Origin: Plasmodium brasilianum
Lineage: Eukaryota; Apicomplexa; Aconoidasida; Haemosporida; Plasmodiidae
Direction of reading: 5' to 3'
DNA length: 64,000 nucleotides
Assembly: GCF_023973825.1 (NCBI RefSeq)
Contig: NW_027122940.1
Location: 1 to 64,000 of the forward strand
The position numbers and the translations under genes were made by a program. The number at the start of each line of letters is the position of its first letter. Positions within the stretch are counted from its first letter, which is position 1. Positions 13,803 to 26,630 of this stretch are shown here, one piece after another. The notes under the pieces are model-generated. The model ran no database searches and was not told the origin of the DNA. It saw only the letters and a program-made list of their open reading frames with translations.

Positions 13803-16349
13803 CATTCATTACATAAAATAGTATTTTATGACTATTAAAATATATAATTTTCTAATTGATAAACACAATTAACGAACATATCTATAATTTCAGAGATACA
13901 ATAGGTAGACCTGCAGATGACGGGTTTTTTTGATCCTCAAGAGTAAAAAGTTACATTTTTAATTTTTTTTATAAATGTGAATATTTTAAACTTTTCCACA
14001 TTTAATTTTAAATTATCTTTTCATTTTACAACAATATTATCATTTATATATATAATTTTGTATATAACAAGATTTTTTTGAAAAATGTATGTAGCTTCAT
14101 AAATATATATAAAAGAACAGTTTATATATTTTCATTGATGTATGTGTCAATTTATGTTTGTAATTGTAAAAAAAACATTCTGGACTCTTTTTTATCTTAT
14201 TTTAGTCTTATTTTCTATTTTTTGCAGAAATTAAAAAATGTATGATTAATTTTTCTTATTAAGAATAAACATAACTTGTTTTTCTTTTGAAGAAACAACG
14301 TGAATGAATATACTAATATTGTTATATATATGTTTTCATTTTTTTCTTTTTTTTGTTTGTGTATACATAACAGATGAATAACTAGTTAAATCAATCTTAT
14401 CAAAATACAATTTGTTTTTTTACGTTTGATTTATATTTTCTTTATAATAGCTAAGATTAAATTTACAAAAAAGAAAACCAATGAATCCTAATAAATCAGA
14501 TAACACATGTAATTTCATATAATATATGAAATAATTAATTTTCATTTATTTCGTTTCACTGTCTTTTTACTATTATAATATAATTTGTTTAATCAATGAT
14601 ATAAATTTCTTTCCAAGGCACAAAAAGATATATGGTATTTATGATATTTTAAATCTTATAAGATAATCGATAAGAACCATTTTTGTTTATTTTAATAATT
14701 TTATTCAGGAATATGCTTCTTTTGAATTATAAATATAATTATATTTACACATTTCACTTTAATGTTTTGGGTGAACAGTAGTTTCCAATGTTTAATGTAA
14801 CATGGAAAATTACATTTATTTTTTATTAACTGTTTTAGAAGGATACACCTTAATAATATTTATGTATAAAAAAAGGAATAAATAATTAATAATTCAAATT
14901 GATTATTTAATTTATGTTTGTTTTATATTTTTTTTTGTATATTTATTGAATTATATGTTTTATAAAAGGAGCATTAACATAACTTTATTCATTTCTTTAT
15001 TTTTTTTGTTTTTTTTTTTTAATTTTTTATTTGTCAAATGTAGTTAAATGTTCATACTATATAAATGTGTTATATAACGTTTTAATATAATAGATTAATA
15101 AAAATATAAATTAATATTAATAAAGTACTATAGTAAAATAAGAAAAATATTTTTGTAAAAAAATATTAGATGAGAATCGAAATTTCACTCATTTTCTTTA
15201 TTCATTAGAATATATATTTTTGTGATTCTATTAGCATTAATAGAATAGTTAAGAAGAATTAATAAACTAGTTGTTAATGTCAATGTACAATGGTTAATTA
15301 ATGAAATAAAGGGAAAATAAAATTTTGTTTGACAATGTATGTGATATATTATCTTTTATTTTTAAACAATGCACTGAGATAAAAAATGTTATATATACCA
15401 TAACTATATAACGTTAATGACATAATTGATTGGAAGAAGAATAATCAATTATTATAGAATTTATGTTCAAGATAAATAATTATTATAAGTAATAATGTAT
15501 CTAGAAGAAAGAAAAATGTTAATATATATATATATTCCTTTAATAATGAGATATACTTACGTTTTACACATTTAGTCAAGGCAAAATTAACTATTTCAAG
15601 GCTTAGATATTAGGTTAGTTCTATAAAAAATATAGAATACATATTGGTGTTATGTAATTTTTATTACAATTTTTTGTAGACGTTTTTTAATTTTACACAT
15701 TACTACATTCTTTCAATAAACTATAGGATTCTTATTTTTATCCTTTTATTATTATACTTATTTAATTTTGATTCAATTATGTTTTATAAAAATATATATA
15801 TATACTTATCATAAAATATATCGATGACAAAAAAAAATTTATATCTTTATTCTTGGCAAAATTAAACGCATAAAACTATAAAAATTTCTATTAAATGTAT
15901 AGGGATATAAAGAACATTTTAAAAAAAATATGTATTCTGAAGGATTTTTGAAAGTTTGAATTAATTTAATTATTATTAATAAATTGTTTTTTTACAGTTT
16001 TGTAATTTATTTCATAATATAACTAATAAACAGATTAGTTACGAATTTTCATGTGTTAACCCCGTTTTTATGAGGAAAAAATTTAAATCATTAAAGTATG
16101 TATATTAAGTCTTACTATGAATAATATAAAAATAAAAATAAGGATAGTTATAATATGGTGTATAGGAAACAAAAACTTTGTAATAATTTTTATTGCAATA
16201 TTTTTTTCAAAATTTTAGATAATTATGTATGGGTATCTTAAAACTTTAGATGACTTCAAATTAAAATGTTAATACCATTTATATCTTGTTTTTAGAAATG
16301 ATTATTTTATTTTTATTATAATTTTAAATGTAAAAAAGAAAATATATAC

Positions 16350-16371
16350 ATATATATATATATATATATAT
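16350..16371. repeat. AT dinucleotide microsatellite
   Basis: Run of about eleven TA units within spacer DNA, one of many in the window. Confidence 0.8.
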
Positions 16372-16492
16372 TATCACAATAGGATTACATCGTACATCTA
16401 TGCACAAGAAAATTGTTTACAAGAAAATATGTATTTTAACAAATAACAGTAATATATAATATAAACAAAAAGAAAAATTAGAAAATAAAATA

Positions 16493-16657
16493 ATGAAAAT
16501 AATTAATTATCTTATTAAAATTCTAATTTTAACATTTTTAATTTTCCATACAGAATTGTCCACAGGTGTTCGTCTCATTTTATGTAGATCCCATGTATAC
16601 ATTTACAAGGAAAAATATACGAATTTTTTATACAATGGTTTAAACAGTACATTTTGA
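16493..16657 (+). CDS. Small ORF with signal-peptide-like N-terminus, possible relic
   Basis: A 54-residue ORF beginning MKIINYLIKILILTF and ending at TGA. The first 25 residues look like the first exon of Plasmodium exported-family genes: a short basic start, about 15 hydrophobic residues, then HTELSTG. A GT follows the ACAG that would close such an exon (within GGTGTTCG), so the remaining codons may be intronic or degenerate. No second exon was found downstream. It could be a relic, an unrecognised gene or chance. Confidence 0.3.
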   Translation: MKIINYLIKILILTFLIFHTELSTGVRLILCRSHVYIYKEKYTNFLYNGLNSTF

Positions 16658-18190
16658 AATATATGAAGTAATTAGAAATAAAAAATATATTAATATTTCT
16701 CTACAATTTCCATCAAAATCTATGAAAATTCAAATTTATTGAATAAAAATTAGGTGCAAAAAGTTTGAATGTGTAATTTCTTATATTTATTTAATTAAAT
16801 ATTGTAAAAAAAAAAAAAATAGATTAACTTTTTAAATATATATTATTAAAACATGCTTAAAATATAAAATGAATGTTACGCATTTATAAATTATCTATAA
16901 AAAAATAATTCATTTTTTCATTTTTATTCTGTTTTAAAAATAAGATTTATTTTTTAAGATATTATTTATTGTCAGTATAAACTATACATATATTTATACA
17001 TCTTAAAAACGGTATTAACGCTCTATATAATATATATATAAACCTTAGGAAAAATTATAACATATATTTAAATATATGCATACATATATTTATATAATAT
17101 TATGAAAAGTTATATGTAATTTTGCTACCTTAAAAGAAAATTTTTATATTTATATATATATAACAAGTTCTTAGAAGTGAACTATTTTGAAAAAACTAAG
17201 ATAAAAAAGGAAGAATTTTAAATATATTATTTCTTCATATATGATAATATTTAATTCGTTATTTTATACATTTAATTTACTAAAAAAAAAAAATAATATA
17301 TATATAGTACATTTTTAAATTTTCAACATAATATATACTTAATTAAATTTTCAGTATGAGATTAACAGCATAATTATGAACATTAATAAAGCATTTAATG
17401 GCTTAAATTATTCATTTATTTCTGATGACATTGTAGTCTCAATTTATTAAAAAATTATAAATAATACACATTTTATAGGGACATTATTTTTTAATATATT
17501 TATAAAATATGATATATAATTTTCAAAAAAAAGAAATAAGAATATATTATAATGTATGTTACAACATATATAGATTATAATATATTTCTCATAATTATTA
17601 TTTTATAAAATAAATATTAACAGTTATTTTTTAAAATAAATAAAATTTGTTTTTATACGTCAAAGTAATAATATACATTTATTTTGTTTAATTAAAATCT
17701 AAAAAAGTCATATTTATTATCATTATAAAGATAATTATGAATTTTTACCATAAGATGAATCATGAAAATCATTGCATTCTACAGGAATATAAAAACATGA
17801 AGTAACATTGTTAGTTCGAATATAGCTAAGGTATTATTCGTATACAATGATTTGTATTGTTCTATTATATATTAATTTTTTGTGCACAAAACTATATTTT
17901 TTATAAGATTCTATTGATATAGGAATATTATATATATTAAAACATAATATGCAATTAAAGTGAACAAATAATATAAAATAAACTTTTAAAAATATCATAA
18001 CATTCATATTAATGAAAAAATGATTAATTTAACTTTTTTTTTCTTCTGTATTAAAAAGAAAAATTATACATACATGTATTTATAAAATAATAACAGTTAT
18101 AAGTATGTTTTATAAGAATGTATTCCGTAAAAATATTATATATATTAGTTATTGTTGATAACTTCCTTACATAAAAATGTTTACTTCTAA

Positions 18191-19058
18191 TTATTCATTT
18201 AATTCAGACATTAACTTAATTTTATTATATTTTTCATTATTTATTAAGAGCTTATATAACCCTATTAGAAGTGAGACAGATAATATAACCATTAATATCC
18301 CAAATGATATTAAGAAAAAGTATTCTTTCGCTCCCTTCAAGATACCTTCTACTGCTGACCATACTGTTTGCAATTTTAATGCAGTTTTAATTTCATCCCC
18401 TGCAGTTTTCAAGTACTTAAAATGTTGTAATATTGGCAATCCAAATGCGAACAAGAAAAAAATGAAAGTTATAAAAGCTCCATATCTGTATTTTCTGAAT
18501 TTAATTTTTTTTAAATCTATATCACAAATTCTCCTTTTTTTTTCAAGTAAATCATCATAGTCATTTTTATTAATTAATTTTTTTTCAAAATGGAAGTATT
18601 TACCATCAAACATCCCATTTTCATAATCTATAACTTCTGTATAGTACTGCGCCTTATTTAATAAAGTTCTATTAGACTGTCTGTTTTTTCCTTTGTTAAT
18701 CTCTCCATTGAATGGTTTATCCTCTTTAAGATCTAGAATATTTGAATCTTTATTCTTTTTATATTTTGCTAGTAAACGATAACTTCTTGTATTTAATCTT
18801 TTACATGGTACCCAATTCTCAATTAACAATTTGTTATTAGTTCTCTAAAAAAATTATGTTAATATACGTTATTTCATACAATAAATAATCTAATAATAAT
18901 AAAAATTATTAAAAAAAATAAAACATAAAAAATATAAAATTTACAGAAATCCATATATAACATTATCATACTGTATCACAACAAAAATGACATATCCAAC
19001 TTAAAATCATAAACGCAGAAATTTTGAAAAATAAGGTGGTATTAATTTTTTGTTCCAT
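18191..19058 (-). CDS. Two-exon exported membrane protein, fam-m-like
   Basis: On the minus strand exon 1 runs from 19058 to 18972 (29 codons, MEQKINTTLFFKIS, hydrophobic), then a 127-nt phase-0 intron with donor GTATGA and acceptor TTTTTTTAG, then exon 2 from 18844 to 18191. Total about 246 residues. Exon 2 carries YRLLAKYK at about residues 51-58. The block YYTEVIDYENGMFDG then FHFEKK (about 96-118), followed by DIDLKKIKF, is what I recall as the P. malariae fam-m signature. Two helices lie at about 151-168 and 205-226, with the tail NNEKYNKIKLMSELNE. The loop between helices differs from the second fam-m-like copy at 47311. The reading frame is intact. Function unknown; signal peptide, R-x-L motif and two helices suggest export and membrane insertion. 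The fam-m versus fam-l label is from memory. Confidence 0.85.
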
Positions 19059-21612
19059 TGTATAGATTATTAATATACATATATATTCAGCAAGGGAAAA
19101 ATTAATAACTATTTATTTTACTGCTTATTATAAGGGATGCTATATTTATTTTTAAAAGAATTTGTTTTTATTACTTCAAAAATATTTAATAAAATATATA
19201 TAATTACTATGTATTTTACTGTATATACAAGGAATAAATCTTTAAAAATATTTAAAAAGTTTTTAACGTTAATGATATAAAAAAAAAAAAATAACTAACA
19301 TTCATTAAAATAAAATAATATATATTTATTTATAAATATTGAAAAAATATTATGTACTTATTTACTCTAAATAACTGATTAAATAGATTACGTATTAATC
19401 TTATTGAGAATAAACAAAAAAAAAAATATACGATTTATTATTATACAAAAATACTTAGTTTACATAGCATGCAGAATGTAGAGAATATATATATTATATA
19501 ATGCTCTTCATATTAAAAATATAATTGCTAATTTTAAAAAGGTTATCCTTTAAATAATTCTAATTTTATAAAGACATATTTCAATAAGTTATTATTCCTA
19601 AAATATATTATATATTGAAATATATTAATAGAAAAAGAAAATTTCTTTTGTGAAGCCTGTTGTGTTACATACAGAAATTGCATTACTTATTGAGTAAACA
19701 TGGGTATTTTTTTATAAGCTATAATATAATTTTTAAAAATCAAGTTTTTAATATAATATTATATAATCTATGAAAAAATAGGTATAATGTAATGATGTAT
19801 AAAATCTGATTTTCTATTTTATTTCCATAATTTTTAAAAATTTTAATTCTAAATTAAGATTAATTTATAATGTTATTTCTATAAAAAAAATATTCATATT
19901 CAACTAATTTATTTTTTTTAATTAATAATATATATTTAGAAGATATATGAATAGTAAACATAATTTTAAATGTACTATTAATATTCTAATAAGAAATATT
20001 TTTAATTTTTCTATGCTGATATGACCATATGTACCTGCCTAATTTTCTGTATATCACATGTGGAAACTTGCAAAGGAAAAAAAAGGGATAAGTTATTTCA
20101 CCAGTTAAATGATTATATTTAAAGAGTATGTAAATTTAATAAGTAGAACTTATATTCAAATTATAATTTTCATTTGAGTCTATGAAAAATAAAATTTAAT
20201 ATTTGAAAACTACCCAATAAAATGCTGTAGACAAAAACTTACAAACTATATTTATTTAATTAAGCATTTAAAAAAATATTTACTTTTTAAAAATAAATTA
20301 TACTTATCCAAAAGATAAAAAAAGATAAGTATTTATATATTATCTACAAAAAGATAATTTTTTTTTTTACGAATTTTATTTTTTTTTAAATTATTATTAG
20401 AATACAGATAATTAATAATGCTTAATATAAATAACATATATTTTTGTACATCTTTAAAGTGCTAAAATATTACAAAATATATTTATGGACAAAGTAAAAG
20501 TAGAGTATATAAAGAAATATTTATCTATTTATCATTGAATTATTTCAGAAAAAAATACATTTTTTTTAATATGTTAAATGAAAATTTTTATATTTATAGT
20601 TACATAATACAACTCGAGCCATATATCATTATGAAAAAAACTAAAAAAAGAACAGAAAACAATTTAAACAAATTATTTTTTAATATATAACCGTATTTTA
20701 TTTGTTAATTTAACTTTTAAAAGAATAAAATGTCTATATTTGTTGTATTTATATACTTACGTTATTATATATATTTAATTCGTTTATTAAAAATTTAATT
20801 TACACCACAATTAATATGAATAATTAAATAGTAATTTATTTGAAATCTTAAATGTTTCTAAGGATATATAATTCATAATTTATATAAGAATTATAAATAA
20901 TTAATAATTAATAAGAATAATTTATTAATATAAATTTATATATACATATATCATGTACAAAAAAAGGGATGTCCGTGAAAAAGGCATTTAAATTAATACA
21001 CTTTATGTCATGCTCCACATAGAGTACAACTTATAGAATATTAAATTTCATATATAATTAAAATATATATATATAAATATAATGAAGTATATTAACTTCT
21101 TTTCATTCAATAAAAAATAAGATACGTTTATTTTTGATTCAAAACTAATAATATATTTTCTTAGTAGACTAAACAAATTATCATTTTAGACAGTAATAAG
21201 ACAAAAAAGAAAAGAAACAATTTTTTGGTAGAATATAAATATTTTACTTTAATAATTATATATGTTGTGTGATGTCATATGCTAATTTAAAGTATATATA
21301 TATATATATGTATATATGTATATTTTTTAAATGAAACTATGCTTAAAAATATGTGTGTACGAATTCTTAATATTTAGTCAAGTTCAAAAAAATTTTTATA
21401 TTACAAATTAAAGAACATTAAAAGGTTCAAATTCGCGAAAAAACTAAGAACATATTGTTTCATTTTTGTCTGTCAAAAATGTCATATATATATTGGGATA
21501 TATAGAGAATTTAAGAAATTATGATTATGTTTATTAAGAATAAAAATATTATATCTATTACTATATACTTGGAAATTCTTTAGGAATATATATATATTCC
21601 TTACTATGTATA
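19059..21612. other. Gene-free spacer, promoter of the minus-strand fam-m-like gene
   Basis: Holds the upstream region of the gene starting at 19058, including the shared block at 19462-19496. The rest is A/T-rich with short AT runs near 21296-21310. No coding signal is seen. Confidence 0.55.
19462..19496 (-). promoter_or_regulatory. Conserved fam upstream block (CTACATTCT type)
   Basis: Read on the minus strand this is ATATTCTCTACATTCTGCAT followed by GCTATGTAAACT, about 404-438 bp upstream of the start at 19058. Similar strings at similar distance precede the genes at 43631, 47311, 52438 and 62886. A regulatory role is inferred only from position and recurrence. Confidence 0.45.
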
Positions 21613-22116
21613 TTATCTTTTACTGAACTTAATTTTTTTATATTTTTAACATATGATCGTAAAAAACCTTTAATATAAGTGTGATACCTAATATAATGAA
21701 AGAAAAGAAATATATTAGTTGGCCAATTGATTGTCCTAGAACAGAAATTTGGGCGTTAGTGGGATCTGCATCTAAGACCTTCATATCCATGGGAAACTAT
21801 CTTTTAAATTTTCTAATGTGATTGACAATATTTCCTTATCTAATTCTTCTATTTGAGTATTAGACCAATCAAAATTCAACCATCACATTTTCTTATATAT
21901 GAAATGTGATGTTAACTGTATTGTGGATATTATTAATAAAAACAAGAACAATAATACAGGTAAAATAATTCTTAATCCGTATTTTTTAAGTATTATTTTT
22001 TTGTAAGTCTTGTTACTAATTGCCATATATTCCTTGAGAAAACCTAGATAATTAAATTATTTGAATATTTTTTTTTCCAAACATGAATATTTTTTTGTTT
22101 CAAATATATAAGAATT
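21613..22116 (-). pseudogene. Decayed fam-l-like gene (exon 2 relic)
   Basis: Reading the minus strand from 22116, the fam-l block is recognisable: NSYIFETKKYSCLEKKIFK, then an in-frame stop and a region matching the DFL/ISNKTYKKIILKKY stretch. A first helix LPVLLFLFLLII follows. After more stops and frame changes there is a second helix (FFSFIILGITLI) and finally the family tail KYKKIKFSKR and a stop at 21613. At least three disruptions are visible, so this is a pseudogene. Upstream sequence to about 22390 has weak resemblance to the basic region of exon 2 but is too eroded to delimit. I could not find its exon 1. Confidence 0.8.
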
Positions 22117-25100
22117 ATATTACTTACCTTGTTTATTATATTGCGTATTCTTTGATGAATCTTCATTGGATGCTTTTATTTTACTTTTACATTTTTTCTC
22201 ATTTTAAGTTGTACTTTTTTTTTTATTATTGTGTCTTACTTTTTCTTTGTCGCATGAAATGTTGTGGCATAAGCATACATATTAGTAGAATCGTATATAT
22301 TGGTTGGTTAATATTGAATAGAAATCATAATTACTTTTGGGTAAATCCCTTGGTGTAGATTTATATGTTTTATATGGTTTTCTTCTAATTCCCATTTATA
22401 TTCTAAAGATGAAGGATTTAGTAATGATATATATTAAATTCTGTGTATTCCTGTTTGATTTCTAGTATGTACCGCGTATAATTCTTTATAATTTTTTTTT
22501 TAGATTCTGTCTTCATATTTCTTTTTTTTTTTGTATATATTTTAAAAAAAATAATTAAGAAGTTTGTACAACTTGTATGGAGATAAGTATACTGCATAAC
22601 ATGGAATTTTAATATTTTTCTGGTTATAAGATAATGACGCATAGGGAGCAATTTAGGAATGATAAGATGTAAACTATTTTTCAAATAGGAAATTTATAAT
22701 TAAGTGGAATTATTGAATAAAGATATTTTTTATGTGACAAAATAACTTTTAACTTTTGTGTGTTTCATTTACTTTTTAAAATTTTTTTCTTTTATTTATG
22801 TAATTTTTTACTTATACTATGTGCATTAGGTTAATGGTACTGCGAAAATAAATATTTTATATAAGTCTTGAATAATTGTTCTAGAATAATTACAACGGTA
22901 TTCATTTTACAACAGAATAAAAATAATTGTTCAAACTAAGAGAGTAATTATAGTATAAAGGTTTGACAATGAGCAATACATTAAAATAACAAAAAATATA
23001 AATAATAATAATGATTTAATAAAATTTAATTCAAATGTAGTAATGCAATATTACAAATATATATTTTTTAATTAAAAGTGCTTAATTTTTTGTTTGAGAT
23101 CAAAAATATACAAATTAAGATAGTTTACTTTTATTATCTTATATAAGATAAATTAATCTTATACTTTTTTTAACACTATTATACGTAATTTTATTATATG
23201 ATTTTAGATTTAATTGCATTTAACAGAAGTTCAAAATTTTTGGTAATATAATAAATAGTATTAAAAATAAAAATTTGGACATATAAAAATTTTTTTCTTT
23301 ATTCAAGCGATTAGAAATAGGATGATATAATTAAAAATAAAAAATGATAAATTAATAAAAAATAATAATTTTATATATTTTAAAATTGTTATAAAAAATT
23401 ATACATACATAATTTAATGACACTCTAAAGATACTTTATGATTGAATTATTAGTTATTTTACATTATATAAGAAATTAACTTGTATCATGATAGAAAAAT
23501 GGGTACTCTTAAATATATTAGAACTATCATATTTAGATTATTAACTAACAAAAAAAAAAAAAAATGAGTAAGCTTTACGAATAATAAATAAATTATTATA
23601 TAAAATTATATACGTCATTTTTGCAATATAGTATTAAAATTAAAATTTTTTTCTTTGATTTTTTATTTATTATAAGATAATAAAAATTTCCTAAAATAAT
23701 AAAAATATATTACTCCTTAATAAATCATTTTGACCTTATAAAGGGATAAATAATAAATAATTTAAATTCTTCCATTATGGATTAATTAAAATTATTAAAA
23801 TCATACATTACTATGTATATTTTTGCTGTACATTTATACATAATTGTATATAAGTATAGGTGAGTAAACAATTTTTTTTTTTTTATGTATTTTGGTGATC
23901 AATAAAGAAAGATCATATGAAATTAATTTTTACTTTCCAAAATTATTGTATTACACATTTTAACCTTTCTCTTACTCTTAAATAATTTATTAAACTTTTG
24001 TACATGTTCTTTTTGCGCATATTCTTATCTTTCTTTCTTTGTAATATTCTTTGAATGATTCCTAGAATTCTAGACAATTTAGAGCATTCTATCTTTTTAG
24101 GTGATGATACTTTATACACATATTCCTCTTATTCCTTCGTTGTGCAGAATATATTAAATTCTTACTATTATATAAATATTTCAACATTTTTTATCCTTCG
24201 AAGTCTGACATTTGAGTTAATATATATATTTATAAATGTTAATGCATGCAATTTTATAAAAATTTCTTATTTTTAATTACTGCTCCTTTTACAATATAGT
24301 CGATATATTTAAAGCTATATAAATTATACATTTTAATAACTTCTTAACTATTAATTATGCCATATATATTGTTTTCTATTTTGTGCCCTCTATGTTTCAC
24401 TTTTCCTGTTTTTCTTCATTAATCTCAAGTACAGATATGATACAATTTGCACGTTTGCTTATAGTTATATTATAACTAATTTTCAGTTAAATGTTATTTT
24501 AATTTTAAACTGATAATCAAGAATCACAGAATATATGTAATAGCCTATGTTTCGGATTGATATACGTGGGTTCTTATGTTCACGACCGATATCACTCTTT
24601 ACATCTTTCAGTATTGTCATTTTTCTTTCTCCGTAGTATTATAGGATGGAAGCAGAGTTCAAAATAAATAAAGGGATACACACATACATATATGTATATA
24701 TATATATACATTTATTTATTTGATTGAAAAGTATACTATGAAATGTTTCCATAAAAATAATGTTACCAAAATGGTTGAGCCTAATTGTTTTAAAAAGTTG
24801 CAAAAAAAGGAAATCAAATTTTATTTTAATTTTTTAACGTGATAATTACATACTTCCGATTATAAATAATAGAAAAATAGAGTAATCTATAGAAGTAAAT
24901 TATTATATGAAAATACATTTAAATACTATTTTTTGTTTTTCCTATATTCACTAATAATTACTGAACCCTAAAATAATTAACGCATAATTAAGTTGTATAT
25001 TTTTAAGTGTATCATTTATTTCTATTGTAACAACTCCGATACTAATTGAAATATATTGTTTAAAAAAAAAATATGAAAAGTTATGAAAAGTAATTCTTAT

Positions 25101-26630
25101 TTTATTTTCCTTATATAATATTGCATTTGAAACTATTAAAACTTTTTCTGTGCTATATGTTCTATGTATACAAAGTAATTTCTTCAAGATATCTTAATCA
25201 TACTGACGTATTTACACAAAATTAAATATATATATTAATGGAATATTACAATTACTGATATGCTTGTAAGCATATGCAATGGATGTACTGTTCTACTTAT
25301 TTTTATAGTTGTATGTGGAAGGATGCTAAATTAACATATATTTATGGTTATATAATTTTTCCATAGGAAGCAATATTCTATGTTAGGAAAAATATATAAG
25401 AAAAATATATATTTGTAAAATGGTATTATTATACACTTTTTGTATTGTCAAAATATATGAGGGTTAATAATATTTTTTTTATTCCTATATTAATTTTTAG
25501 TTTTTGCATTTTATTTTATATATATTTTTTTTCTCTACCAATATGAGTTAAAATTGCTTTCTCTGAATATTCAATGTTTAGATGATATAACTGTTTTTAC
25601 TATAATAATTTCTAATGGAATTACACTTAAAATTGTGATTATGTACATATCAAGGAAGAAATTATTACATATTTTTTTGGTACCTTGGATTAAATTTTAA
25701 ATTATAATATTTACTTTTTTTTTCGTTTTATTTGATACAAATAATTGCATTAAAATTTTTAATGATGAACTTTTTTTAGTTTATTTTTATAGAGTTTCTA
25801 TGTACTGTTCTAATATTTAATATATATTACTAATAAAAAAATCCAGCAACACGCTTAATATTTCTTCTGCGCTATGTATATAATATTTACTTTATATATA
25901 TAAAAACTGTGTTCTTCAGATACAATACTATTTTATTCAAAAGATTTGGTTAAATATGAATATATACTTTTTATTGAAAAACCATGCAGTTTGAGTACTG
26001 ATTATTGTATAATATTTAATCATAATTTGGTCAGTATATTTTTTTGTAAAAAAGAAATAAAACAGTTGGTTTTTATTTCACGAGTTACATCAATTTTATT
26101 TACTAACGATGCATTGTTCTAATATAAGGACTAAATTACCAGTTCCAAATAAATTCAATAAATTGAAATTTATTTTTACTTTAAATATAACTATAATATA
26201 TCTCAAATGGGTTATGCTTTAAGAACACATAATAAGAAGTCAGGGTACAATTTCATGAGTATAATTAAATGAAATAAAAATGCCTTGCCAATATAAGCTT
26301 TTGAATTGTGGAACATTAGAATCTTAAACTATTATTAGATAGGAATATTTTAGTTATTTTTTCCATATATATAACAAATATTATTGCAAGTTCAAATTAA
26401 ATTCATTAAAAAAAAAATTAAATAAATACAAAAAAAGTATTTGACAAAAAGTTAGAAAAAATAAATTATTCTAAAAGGACAAATAAGAAAATATATATAA
26501 AAAGTTAAAAATAAAAGTGTCTATATTTTATTTATGCTCTTCTTTCTATTCTTTGATCTTTATCATTTCTACTAAATAGAAATGTTTATATAATCCAATT
26601 TTGTGGGCTTCTTAATATCTTTGATATGTA
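22117..26630. other. Gene-free spacer with one lysine-rich relic
   Basis: Mostly A/T-rich spacer. The part up to about 22400 probably holds the eroded N-terminal half of the fam-l pseudogene. A lysine/arginine-rich open stretch on the minus strand at 23943-24128 is listed separately. A slightly less A/T-rich patch at about 24540-24660 on the minus strand reads through MTILKDVKSDIGREHKN without a clear gene model. Confidence 0.5.
23943..24128 (-). pseudogene. Lysine/arginine-rich coding relic of unknown origin
   Basis: Sixty-one open codons on the minus strand, EEYVYKVSSPKKIECSK followed by RILQRKKDKNMRKK and YLRVRERLKC, ending TAA. There is no ATG near the 5' end. The composition is coding-like (charged, little F/I/Y runs), unlike the chance ORFs in this window, which are dominated by I, Y, F and N. 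It may be a fragment of an exported-protein exon. I do not recognise the family. Confidence 0.25.

Larger units (their letters stand above)
13803..18190. other. Gene-free spacer with one small signal-peptide ORF
   Basis: A/T-rich spacer between the plus-strand pseudogene and the convergent minus-strand fam-m-like gene. It holds an AT microsatellite at about 16350-16371 and the small ORF at 16493-16657 listed separately. I see no other coding signal. Confidence 0.55.

Noticed and set aside
18177..18560. 127-codon ORF on the plus strand
   Set aside because: Antisense shadow of the fam-m-like gene at 18191-19058, whose splice sites and family block are clear.
22418..22684. 88-codon minus-strand ORF just upstream of the fam-l relic, containing RHYLITRKILKF
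   Set aside because: I considered it as the eroded N-terminal half (YRLLAKYK region) of the fam-l pseudogene, but the resemblance is too weak to claim.
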